Positions 23,845 through 30,379 of a DNA stretch of 44,164 nucleotides are shown piece after piece. How positions within the stretch are numbered: the first letter of the stretch is position 1; every line of letters begins with the position of its first letter. Both the position numbers and the translations under genes were made by a program. This stretch comes from SZUA-217 sp964194555 (lineage in GTDB: Bacteria > Actinomycetota > Acidimicrobiia > Spongiisociales > ZC4RG35). The stretch is taken from contig CAXMMT010000030.1 of assembly GCA_964194555.1 (NCBI GenBank), forward strand, positions 1 through 44,164, read 5' to 3'. The notes below the pieces were generated by a model. It saw only the letters and a program-made list of their open reading frames with translations, was not told the DNA's origin and searched no databases.

Positions 23845-24183
23845 CTAGAAGCCGGGTCCCAAAAGCGGACAGAGGAAGAACATGTCTCCATCATTCATCA
23901 TCCCGTCCTCATTTACATCTAACCACCAACGGCCACCGAGATAACCGGGGTCACCAGGACCAAACTCGGTCGTCAAGCCAACCCCTTCAACTGGGATCAG
24001 CTGTTGGAAACGACCTTTTTGGGGAAGGTCCGTGACGACGATCGAGTCGTAAGTGAGACCCTGACTGGTCACATAGACTTGCGGTTGTGGATTGGGGTTT
24101 CCGTCGCCTCTGGCGATTGCGGGAATCGCCAGTGCTGCCACCAACATTCCGACAATGGCCAGTAAAAGGATGCTTCTGCGCAT
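23845..24183 (-). CDS. Small secreted protein with a dockerin/EF-hand-like calcium loop
   Basis: A 112-residue exported protein. Residues 1-24 are a Sec signal peptide (basic MRRS, hydrophobic core, 'PAIARG' cleavage region). The C-terminal part carries 'DVNEDGMMNDGD', which has the D-x-N-x-D-G-x-x-x-x-x-D spacing of dockerin and EF-hand calcium loops, only once. ATG 24183 is chosen because GGAGG lies 5 nt upstream; an ATG four codons earlier is less favoured. No enzyme domain is visible. One loop is not enough to call it a cellulosomal dockerin. Function unknown; perhaps a cell-surface or extracellular calcium-binding protein. Confidence 0.75.
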   Translation of the reverse strand: MRRSILLLAIVGMLVAALAIPAIARGDGNPNPQPQVYVTSQGLTYDSIVVTDLPQKGRFQQLIPVEGVGLTTEFGPGDPGYLGGRWWLDVNEDGMMNDGDMFFLCPLLGPGF

Positions 24184-24296
24184 TTTGTCCTCCATCTCGA
24201 CTTTCCGGCACGGTGCCGGCTCCTGAGTCACCATCGCGACCGAAAAGAAACCACCGCGTAACGGGTTCTGAACAAACGATGAACACCGACCTGGGC

Positions 24297-24464
24297 CTGG
24301 GAGCCCGCTGAAGAATGCATGCCACTCATCTCGACGACCACTCATCACCACTCGCTGCGTCCTCGGCTTCGCCATTCCGCCATAAGGAGTGGCGAGACCT
24401 CCTCCTTGCGACTGGCGCGCCTGGCCGCCGATCTGAGCAACGGCATCCTTCAGCAGACTCCTAG
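24297..24464 (-). repeat. 168 bp CTAG-ended inverted-repeat element, family 2, copy A
   Basis: The minus-strand sequence matches 37970-38138 along its whole length with scattered substitutions. Terminal inverted repeats of about 22 bp (CTAGGAGTCTGCTGA at one end, TCAGCGGGCTCCCAG at the other) differ only at G.U-compatible positions on the minus strand. It fills most of the 292 bp gap between the secreted-protein gene and the membrane-protein gene. Confidence 0.85.
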
Positions 24465-24467
24465 AGT
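24462..24467 (+). promoter_or_regulatory. -10 box TAGAGT built on the repeat end
   Basis: TAGAGT starts inside the CTAG terminus of the repeat and is followed by 8 nt and GTG 24476. The repeat supplies the first half of the box. Confidence 0.45.
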
Positions 24468-24475
24468 CGGCGACC

Positions 24476-24910
24476 GTGATGAGCCTTTGGGTTACTGGAT
24501 GGGAGTTGCTCTTCTCTGAAGACGTCGGAGAGTCGTTGATCGAGATGATTGCGGTGTATGGAGCAGTCGGAACTGTGTTTGTGGCACCGTTCACCAGCAC
24601 GGCAGCGTGGTTGAAAGGGCACCGGTGGGCTGCTGTCCTCGGATGGCTGGGTTGGGTGCTCGCGATGCTGGTGTCGTTCTTCCCGATTCGTCTCTTGGAA
24701 GATCAGCCGGCCGCGGTGTGGTTGGTCGAGAACTTTGATTCCGCGCGGACCTATGCCGCCTTCACGGCGGTGGGTTTCTTGGTCATTTCGCTGATAGCGG
24801 CCGTCCGCCTGGCGAGGCCTTCGTCGTGGTGGGCCCAGCGCCGATATCGGAGTGAGAAGTATGAGAGGGCCGTGGAGCGTCACGGCAGGACGAGGATCAA
24901 AGCGCGCTGA
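24476..24910 (+). CDS. Small integral membrane protein, unknown function
   Basis: A 144-residue protein with three predicted membrane segments (about residues 24-45, 50-70 and 90-112) and a basic, Arg/Lys-rich C-terminal tail of ~30 residues that should lie in the cytoplasm. I do not recognise a family. GTG 24476 is chosen because it lies 8 nt after a TAGAGT -10 box; ATG 24479 is the next codon. The gene begins only 12 bp after the end of a repeat element, which appears to contribute its promoter. Confidence 0.6.
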   Translation: MMSLWVTGWELLFSEDVGESLIEMIAVYGAVGTVFVAPFTSTAAWLKGHRWAAVLGWLGWVLAMLVSFFPIRLLEDQPAAVWLVENFDSARTYAAFTAVGFLVISLIAAVRLARPSSWWAQRRYRSEKYERAVERHGRTRIKAR

Positions 24911-24930
24911 ACGAGATGGGATCCGCTCAC

Positions 24931-24936
24931 TACGGT
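24931..24936 (+). promoter_or_regulatory. -10 box TACGGT, leaderless
   Basis: TACGGT, 7 nt spacer, ATG 24944. An in-frame GTG at 24935 overlaps the box and is therefore unlikely to be the start. Confidence 0.45.
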
Positions 24937-24943
24937 GACAGCG

Positions 24944-25504
24944 ATGAGAAAGCCGGACTCCCTTCACTTCACTGCTTCGGAAGAGGCCAATCGTCTCCTG
25001 GCCACCGATGGGCTCGCCCTGCTCATAGGGATGCTGCTGGACCAACAGTTTCCGATGGAGCGCGCTTTCTATGGACCGCAGTTGCTCAAGGATCGTCTCG
25101 GCGAGGATCTCGACGCCGGGCGGATCGCCTCATGGGATCCGGATGCAATGGAGACCGTGTTCCGTGGCCCTCCCGCCATTCATCGGTACCCCGCTTCGAT
25201 GGGAAAGCGCACTCAGGAGCTGTGTCGGGTGATCGTCGAGGAATACGACGGCGTAGCCGAGAACGTGTGGGACAACGCTGAGGATGGCGCTGACCTTGTT
25301 ACGAGGCTCGAAACACTTCCTGGATTTGGCGTGGGAAAATCGCGAATCTTCGTCGGAGTGCTGGGCAAGCGGGTGGGCGTACGACCGATCGGCTGGGAGG
25401 ACAAGGCAGCCGACTGGCCCAGCATTGCTGACGTGGCGACCTTTGATGACGTCGCTGTCCTTCGTGAGGAGAAGCGAGCGATGAAAGCAGCGCGCAAGAA
25501 CTGA
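24944..25504 (+). CDS. HhH-GPD-type base-excision protein (TIGR03252-like)
   Basis: A 186-residue protein resembling the actinobacterial HhH-GPD family recorded as TIGR03252. 'LLIGMLLDQQFPMERAF' matches the start of the glycosylase helical bundle and 'LETLPGFGVGKSRIFVGVLGK' (read in two parts) is the helix-hairpin-helix DNA-binding motif. The usual catalytic Asp of HhH glycosylases downstream of the hairpin is not obvious; 'VRPIGWEDKA' stands at that place. It may recognise damaged bases without a classical active site. The family and repair role are known only by homology. It stands 20 kb from the endonuclease IV-like fusion. Confidence 0.8.
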   Translation: MRKPDSLHFTASEEANRLLATDGLALLIGMLLDQQFPMERAFYGPQLLKDRLGEDLDAGRIASWDPDAMETVFRGPPAIHRYPASMGKRTQELCRVIVEEYDGVAENVWDNAEDGADLVTRLETLPGFGVGKSRIFVGVLGKRVGVRPIGWEDKAADWPSIADVATFDDVAVLREEKRAMKAARKN

Positions 25505-25576
25505 AGTCCTCAACCAACAGTCGATTCCTGCCGATAGCCAGCGGACACGGAGGGACCAGACAAATCGGAAGGACAG

Positions 25577-26446
25577 ATGCATCTCTCGGGCCAGCTCACT
25601 GACTGGAGCATCAACGACCTGCTTCAAATCATGCAGGTCACCAAGAAGACAGGCTCTCTCGATATCGAGGGCGACCGTCGCGGTCGTGTCCACTTTCACG
25701 ATGGGGCTGTGACTGGCGCTGAGCTGGTCGCTCCCGGAGGGAGTCTGATAGCTGACGATCGCAGCGGAGTCGCCGACGTCCTCTACGTTCTCTCAACTCT
25801 GGATTCCGGATCATTTTCTGTTGGAGCCGCCGACGGGCCCGACACATCAGGTTGGGGCGTTGAGGAGGTTCTCGCAGACGTCGACGCTCTGAAATCACTC
25901 GAAGACGACTTGGTTGCCGCAGGGTTGTTCGAATCCGATGGCGTCCGACTCGTGTCCGATATCGATGAGTCGATCACGGTCACTTCGGACGACTGGATGG
26001 TCCTGGTATCGCTGGTTCCGGCGTTCACCTTCGACGACCTCGAGGCGAAAGTGGGTCGTGGGGGAGCGGTTCGCGTCCTTCACACACTTCATCGAATGGG
26101 TGTGGCGGCCGCTACTGGCGACGTAGACGAGTCGGACTGGCTCGATCGGGTTGCCGATGATGTCACGTCTACGCCCGATGATCCGATCTGGCTGGAGGAA
26201 GTTTCCGAGGATCGGGATACCTCGACCCAAACCCAGGAGGACGAAACGCCGGCATCCGATGACGATTCACTAGAGGAATCCTTGGAGGAGGCTCTTGTCG
26301 GATTGTCGGACGAACCGGCCGAGGACGCCCAGGATGAAAGGGCCTCAACCGAAGTTCCGGGTGTCTCAGCTCCGGCATCGACAACGCTTACTGACGGTGT
26401 GTATGACGAGATTCGACGACTTCGGAGCAAGGTCGCCGAGAAGTAA
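25577..26446 (+). CDS. DUF4388 (PATAN-like) protein with acidic tail
   Basis: A 289-residue protein. Residues 1-95 match the DUF4388 pattern ('LSGQLTDWSINDLLQIMQ', 'KTGSLDIEG', 'RVHFHDGAVTGAEL'), a domain often found in bacterial signalling and surface-motility regulators. The middle (about 95-200) may hold a winged-helix-like segment, and residues 205-270 are strongly acidic and low in complexity. GGAAGGA lies 5 nt before ATG 25577, so it is a leadered gene. No neighbour indicates the pathway. The acidic tail suggests a flexible interaction region. Confidence 0.75.
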   Translation: MHLSGQLTDWSINDLLQIMQVTKKTGSLDIEGDRRGRVHFHDGAVTGAELVAPGGSLIADDRSGVADVLYVLSTLDSGSFSVGAADGPDTSGWGVEEVLADVDALKSLEDDLVAAGLFESDGVRLVSDIDESITVTSDDWMVLVSLVPAFTFDDLEAKVGRGGAVRVLHTLHRMGVAAATGDVDESDWLDRVADDVTSTPDDPIWLEEVSEDRDTSTQTQEDETPASDDDSLEESLEEALVGLSDEPAEDAQDERASTEVPGVSAPASTTLTDGVYDEIRRLRSKVAEK

Positions 26447-26450
26447 TCGG

Positions 26451-26456
26451 TATCGT
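26451..26456 (+). promoter_or_regulatory. -10 box TATCGT for udk, leaderless
   Basis: TATCGT, 8 nt spacer, ATG 26465; the box begins 5 bp after the upstream stop codon. The same hexamer precedes nadE. Confidence 0.5.
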
Positions 26457-26464
26457 CGCTTGCG

Positions 26465-27100
26465 ATGCCCGATCAAAGTCCTTGGAAGCCCGATCGGCCT
26501 CTCTTCATCGGCATAGCCGGTGGCTCTGGGTCCGGAAAGACAACGATCGCCGAGGCAGTCGTTGATCGTCTCGATGGCAAGGTTGCGCTCCTCCAACACG
26601 ACGCCTACTACCGGCACACCCCGGAGTTGTCGTACGACGAAAGGACTCGTGTCAACTACGACCATCCGTCGTCACTCGAGTCCGAGTTGCTGGTGTTCCA
26701 TCTCGAGACTCTGCGAACCGGAGTCGCGGTAGACCGTCCGCTCTATGACTTTGCCCAGCACCTGCGTGCTGAGGAAACAGTTCGAATAGAGCCCGCACCG
26801 GTCGTGGTGGTTGAAGGGATTCTGGTCCTCTCCGAGCCCGGTCTTCGGTCGGAGCTCGACCTCAAGATATTCGTGGACACCGATCCCGACGTGCGGCTTG
26901 CCCGTCGTTTGGAGAGAGACATCGACGAGCGAGGAAGAGATGTCGATTCGGTGATTGCTCAATACTTCGCCACTGTGCGGCCCATGCATATCGAGTTCGT
27001 TCAGCCATCGCGCCGATACGCTGACTTGATCATCCCGGGTGGATACAACCCGGCAGCAGTGGCCACAGTGGTTGAGCTGATCCGGTCTCGGCTGAACTGA
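26465..27100 (+). CDS. udk: Uridine kinase
   Basis: A 211-residue P-loop kinase of the uridine/cytidine kinase family, which phosphorylates uridine and cytidine in pyrimidine salvage. The Walker A motif 'GIAGGSGSGKTT' is at residues 18-29, 'LLQHDAYYRH' carries the catalytic Asp, 'NYDHPSSLE' binds the nucleoside, and 'VVVVEGILVLSEP' and 'RLARRLERDIDERGRD' (lid) follow. Length and motif order are normal for Udk. It is probably its own transcription unit. Confidence 0.92.
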   Translation: MPDQSPWKPDRPLFIGIAGGSGSGKTTIAEAVVDRLDGKVALLQHDAYYRHTPELSYDERTRVNYDHPSSLESELLVFHLETLRTGVAVDRPLYDFAQHLRAEETVRIEPAPVVVVEGILVLSEPGLRSELDLKIFVDTDPDVRLARRLERDIDERGRDVDSVIAQYFATVRPMHIEFVQPSRRYADLIIPGGYNPAAVATVVELIRSRLN

Positions 27101-27115
27101 CGTTTGCTCAGGTCT

Positions 27116-27121
27116 TACAAT
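27116..27121 (+). promoter_or_regulatory. -10 box TACAAT for proC, leaderless
   Basis: TACAAT, 7 nt spacer, GTG 27129. Confidence 0.55.
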
Positions 27122-27128
27122 TGTCGCC

Positions 27129-27941
27129 GTGAGCCAACGAATCCAAGTTGCAATAATCGGTGTGGGTGCCATGGGTGAAGCCCTTGCCTCCGGCCTGCTT
27201 TCCGCTGGCTGGGGCCCATCTGACATCACCCTGTGTGTCCGAAGACAGGAACAGGCAGACGAGTTGTCTGACACGACGGGATGCGCCGTAACGACCGATC
27301 CCGTTGCCGCGATCGCTGCAAGCGATGTCGTCGTTGTTGCGGTAAAGCCGAGAGATGTGGGCGAAGTCCTCGAAACGCTCTCGGGGTCGGTCGCAGAGAG
27401 CCAGACCGTCATATCGCTTGCAGCGGGGGTCACCACCGAAAGCTACGAATCGCGGATCGGCCCAGTGCCGGTAGTCAGGGCGATGCCCAACACGCCTGCC
27501 CTGGTCAGGGAGGGCGTAACGGGTATCGCAGCTGGGAAGTATGCCGGTGATGACGACCTGGACGCAGCCCGAGAGGTTCTCGGCGCCGTCGGCTCGGTCA
27601 GGGTCATGGACGAGTTGCTCCTCGATGCCGTCACCGCGGTGTCGGGAACAGGTCCTGCCTACGTTTTTCTTCTGGCTGAGGCGCTGACCGAGGCGGCAAT
27701 GCGCGAGGGCCTATCGCGAGACATTGCGGAGAAGTTCGTCCATCAGACCATTCGGGGGGCGGGTCATCTCCTCACCGACACGTCGAAGAGCGCCTCTGAA
27801 CTGCGATACGAGGTGACCTCCCCTGGTGGGACAACTGCCGCGGCCGTTCACGTTCTCGAGGAGCGAGGGTTCAGGGCACTCGTGGAGGACGCCGTTCGTG
27901 CGGCGGCCATTCGGGCCACCGAACTCGGGGGCAAGGTCTGA
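27129..27941 (+). CDS. proC: Pyrroline-5-carboxylate reductase
   Basis: A 270-residue NAD(P)H-dependent enzyme that makes proline from P5C. The Rossmann motif 'IIGVGAMGEALASGLL' opens the protein, 'VAVKPRDVGEVL' follows, and the C-terminal dimer domain has the family signature 'VTAVSGTGPAYVFLLAEAL' and 'LRYEVTSPGGTTAAAVHVLEERG' (read in parts). GTG 27129 is supported by a TACAAT box 7 nt upstream. The next gene is proline dehydrogenase, so synthesis and degradation of proline sit side by side, an arrangement that would need control to avoid a futile cycle. A perfect 7 bp hairpin begins over its stop codon. Confidence 0.95.
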   Translation: MSQRIQVAIIGVGAMGEALASGLLSAGWGPSDITLCVRRQEQADELSDTTGCAVTTDPVAAIAASDVVVVAVKPRDVGEVLETLSGSVAESQTVISLAAGVTTESYESRIGPVPVVRAMPNTPALVREGVTGIAAGKYAGDDDLDAAREVLGAVGSVRVMDELLLDAVTAVSGTGPAYVFLLAEALTEAAMREGLSRDIAEKFVHQTIRGAGHLLTDTSKSASELRYEVTSPGGTTAAAVHVLEERGFRALVEDAVRAAAIRATELGGKV

Positions 27942-27958
27942 GCCTCTTCTCGAGGCTC
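27940..27958 (+). terminator. 7 bp GC-rich hairpin at the proC stop codon
   Basis: GAGCCTC (27940-27946) pairs with GAGGCTC (27952-27958) around TTCTC. There is no T-run. It could weaken read-through from proC into the proline dehydrogenase gene, or be part of that gene's coding start. Confidence 0.4.
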
Positions 27959-27985
27959 ACCATTTCGATCACTCACGCCTCTCCT

Positions 27986-28849
27986 GTGGAGAAGGTCGTC
28001 ACATCCACCCGTCCCGGCAGAGCCCTGGCCAGGAGGTTCGTTGCAGGCGACACCCTCGACGACGCTGTGGTGGCAGCGCGAGAGCTCAACTCCAGCGGTC
28101 TGCTTGTTTCGTTGGACCATCTGGGGGAGGAAGTGTACGACCGCGCATCGGCGATCCAGGCCACGGAGGAGTACCTCGAGTCCCTGGACCGTATCGCCGA
28201 CGAGGATCTCGATTCCAACATCTCGGTCAAACCGACCCAACTCGGCCTGGCAATCGATGAAGGCCTCGCCATGCAGTCGATCGACCTTCTGGCCATGCGT
28301 GCCAAGAAAGTCGGGATAAGCGTGACGATCGACATGGAGGATTCGCGATACACCGATTCGACGGTGCGGCTCTACGAGAAGGCTCAGGCAGAGCATGGGA
28401 ACCTCGGCATCGCCCTTCAGGCCTACCTGCATCGAACTCCCCAGGATCTCGCTCGGCTGGTCCCGCTCGGTGGCCATATCCGTCTTTGCAAAGGGGCGTA
28501 TGTCGAATCCGAAGAAGTTGCGCTCACTTCGAACCCCCAAATCAACGCTGCTTTTGTCGAGCAGATGCAGACCCTCATGGCGTCGGAGGAGACCAAGCCG
28601 GCGATCGCCACCCACGACATGTCGTTGCTCGACCTCGCCCGCCCGCTGGCGGCCGGGCGGGATCACCCGTTCGAGTTTCAGATGCTCTACGGAGTGAGAA
28701 AAGAGTTGCAGAAGCAGTTGGTCACAGAGGGCTACCCAGTCCGCGTCTACCTTCCGTTTGGGTCACAGTGGTACCCGTACCTCACTCGCCGTCTCGCCGA
28801 GCGTCCTTCGAATGCTTGGTTTTTCGTGAGGGCTGCTTTCGGAAGCTGA
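27986..28849 (+). CDS. Proline dehydrogenase (monofunctional PRODH)
   Basis: An FAD-dependent (beta/alpha)8 barrel that oxidises proline to P5C. Visible motifs are 'NISVKPTQLGL', 'TIDMEDSRYTDST', 'LQAYLHRTP', 'RLCKGAYVES', 'ATHDMSLL', 'FEFQMLYGVR' and the proline carboxylate-binding 'YLTRRLAERPSN'. The first usable start is GTG 27986 (287 residues). However, the same frame is open upstream to about 27938 and encodes 'SLFSRLTISITHASPVEK', which looks like the usual PRODH N-terminus, yet contains no ATG, GTG or TTG; a CTG overlaps the proC stop. The true start is thus unsettled. It should cooperate with the P5CDH-like enzyme at 6197. Confidence 0.88.
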   Translation: MEKVVTSTRPGRALARRFVAGDTLDDAVVAARELNSSGLLVSLDHLGEEVYDRASAIQATEEYLESLDRIADEDLDSNISVKPTQLGLAIDEGLAMQSIDLLAMRAKKVGISVTIDMEDSRYTDSTVRLYEKAQAEHGNLGIALQAYLHRTPQDLARLVPLGGHIRLCKGAYVESEEVALTSNPQINAAFVEQMQTLMASEETKPAIATHDMSLLDLARPLAAGRDHPFEFQMLYGVRKELQKQLVTEGYPVRVYLPFGSQWYPYLTRRLAERPSNAWFFVRAAFGS

Positions 28850-28867
28850 AACCCGGATACGTCGGAC

Positions 28868-29074
28868 CTATGCGGCCTTGGCGAGAGATGATCTCGGTGA
28901 GGGGTGCTCAACCAATCGCTCTCCGATGGCGATGAGTCTGTGACCCATGGCGCTCCGGAGGCTTCTGGCGGCGCGGGCCTCACGACGATCGGCGTCTCGT
29001 TGGGCTCGGTTCTCCATTTCGTGGAGACGATGTGCGTGTATGTGCCGGGTCGTGTGGACGAAATCTCTATACAT
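28868..29074 (-). CDS. Small basic protein coupled to the ArsR-type regulator
   Basis: A 68-residue, Arg/Ala-rich protein of unknown function. The second half 'RREARAARSLRSAMGHRLIAIGERLV' (given in part) forms an amphipathic helix and recalls a common type of small actinobacterial proteins that end in a membrane-associating helix. Its ATG overlaps the last 8 bases of the regulator gene, which supports translation by coupling. A later ATG at 29017 is possible. No cysteines or metal-binding motif are seen. Confidence 0.5.
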   Translation of the reverse strand: MYRDFVHTTRHIHAHRLHEMENRAQRDADRREARAARSLRSAMGHRLIAIGERLVEHPSPRSSLAKAA

Positions 29075-30197
29075 GATCCGCTCCTTGGATGGTTGGATTT
29101 AGATACGAGTCGAGAGAGCCCGAAGCGGCTTGAAGCGCTTGATCTCTCAGGCTGTAGATGCGTTTCTTGCTGCTCTTCTCGGCCGATACATGGATCCGGA
29201 TCAGACCAGCGGCCCGGAGAATGCTCATATGGTGATGGACCGTTGATTTCGACAAACCCAGCATCTCGGTGAGTTCGTCGAGGGAAGTGTCCTCTTCGCG
29301 CAATCTTCGGAGGATACGGAGTCTCCGCTCGTCGCTGAGTGCCTTGTAGGTCCTCACCATCCACGTTGGGGGTGCCTCCGGGTCAGCGTCGATGAACTCA
29401 TCTGCCACCCCGTAGTAGACGAGCAACGAGTCGCGATGCTGATCGATTACCGAAAATGGACGGGTGACGACCGAAGGGATGAGCACCACCCTGGTGACAC
29501 CTAGAGGGATGTCGTAGTCGATCCCGTTGGTGACCTCCTCGATCACGCCCTTGACATCGTCCATGTTTGCCATGGCCCGCCGTCCAGCAGCGGCACGTTT
29601 GATAGCGCCACCAAACTCTTCCTCGTACTCGGCAAATACCTCGTCGCGAAAGCGCTGCAATGTTCTGGCAATGCGACCCGGGAGTTCCTCATCGGGCATT
29701 TCGAAGAGCCCGATGACTTGGTCCATTGTGTCTTCGTGACCCTCGTGGTCCATATCGGCAAAGGCCTCTTTGAGGGCCTCCGGATCGCCGTTGGCTGCCT
29801 GCTCGATGAGGGAGGCGTCACTGCAGCCGCTCGTGCAGCTGATCAGCCATCGTCGTAGCCGCTTTGGGTCGATCTCGGCCAGCCAATCAAATATGTGACC
29901 CGGGTCATGAGGGTGGGGCGCGGTGTGAAGTAGGCCGGCGACGCCAAACCAGACGGCTAGATAGGGGCCGCCGAGTATCACGATCTCCTCCGCGAGATCG
30001 GTTGGTGTCAGTTCCCTGACTCTGTCATGCCACTCCGCGCCGAGTTCGAATGAGGTGTTCTCTTCGTTCGGGTTGAAGGTGGTCCACATGGCGAGAATCA
30101 TTTCGAACGCGACACCGTCCTCTATCTCGATGGGGACCGGACGTGTCGCCGATGTGAGGTCACGGACCGTTTCGCCGGGTGTGATGAGTTCGACCAT
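29067..30197 (-). CDS. Long ArsR-type winged-helix transcriptional regulator
   Basis: A 376-residue regulator. The last ~90 residues are an ArsR/HTH_5 winged helix ('KALSDERRLRILRRL', 'LTEMLGLSKSTVHHHMSILRAAGLI'). The preceding ~280 residues are a large domain without a clear match, as seen in actinobacterial two-domain ArsR/DUF5937-type regulators, and probably bind a ligand. No ArsR metal cysteines are present in the helix region; a 'CTSGC' lies mid-protein. ATG 30197 is preferred; the frame extends to ATG 30245, but that would place the palindrome 30218-30233 inside the gene. It is divergent from the Fe-S oxidoreductase gene and separated from it by AT-rich palindromic DNA, so it may control that gene and itself. 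Confidence 0.8.
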   Translation of the reverse strand: MVELITPGETVRDLTSATRPVPIEIEDGVAFEMILAMWTTFNPNEENTSFELGAEWHDRVRELTPTDLAEEIVILGGPYLAVWFGVAGLLHTAPHPHDPGHIFDWLAEIDPKRLRRWLISCTSGCSDASLIEQAANGDPEALKEAFADMDHEGHEDTMDQVIGLFEMPDEELPGRIARTLQRFRDEVFAEYEEEFGGAIKRAAAGRRAMANMDDVKGVIEEVTNGIDYDIPLGVTRVVLIPSVVTRPFSVIDQHRDSLLVYYGVADEFIDADPEAPPTWMVRTYKALSDERRLRILRRLREEDTSLDELTEMLGLSKSTVHHHMSILRAAGLIRIHVSAEKSSKKRIYSLRDQALQAASGSLDSYLNPTIQGADHV

Positions 30198-30217
30198 TGT
30201 GCTCAATTGCTCTCTAA

Positions 30218-30233
30218 TTCGATAAGTGTCGAA
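30218..30233. promoter_or_regulatory. Palindrome, candidate operator
   Basis: TTCGATAAGTGTCGAA has 5 bp inverted arms (TTCGA/TCGAA). It lies 20 bp upstream of the preferred start of the ArsR-type gene. Confidence 0.4.
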
Positions 30234-30263
30234 GGTAGTATGCATTCGAGAATACCGATTGTC

Positions 30264-30292
30264 AAGATTCTATTCTATATTCATCGAATCTT
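30264..30292. promoter_or_regulatory. AT-rich palindrome in divergent promoter region, candidate operator
   Basis: AAGATTC (30264-30270) and GAATCTT (30286-30292) form a perfect 7 bp inverted repeat around an AT-rich centre. The surrounding 80 bp are far richer in A+T than the rest of the window, as expected for a regulator-controlled divergent promoter. Confidence 0.5.
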
Positions 30293-30365
30293 ACTGCACC
30301 CGTTCGACAAGAGTGCTCTATTCTGGTGGATCTGAGCCCGAGGTTCGTGATTGACGACCGGCCCC

Positions 30366-30371
30366 TACACT
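30366..30371 (+). promoter_or_regulatory. -10 box TACACT, leaderless
   Basis: TACACT, 8 nt spacer, ATG 30380. Confidence 0.5.
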
Positions 30372-30379
30372 TGCCACAC

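Noticed and set aside
23845..24183. Cellulosomal dockerin
   Set aside because: Only one calcium loop is present; a dockerin needs two, and no cohesin or glycoside hydrolase gene is nearby.
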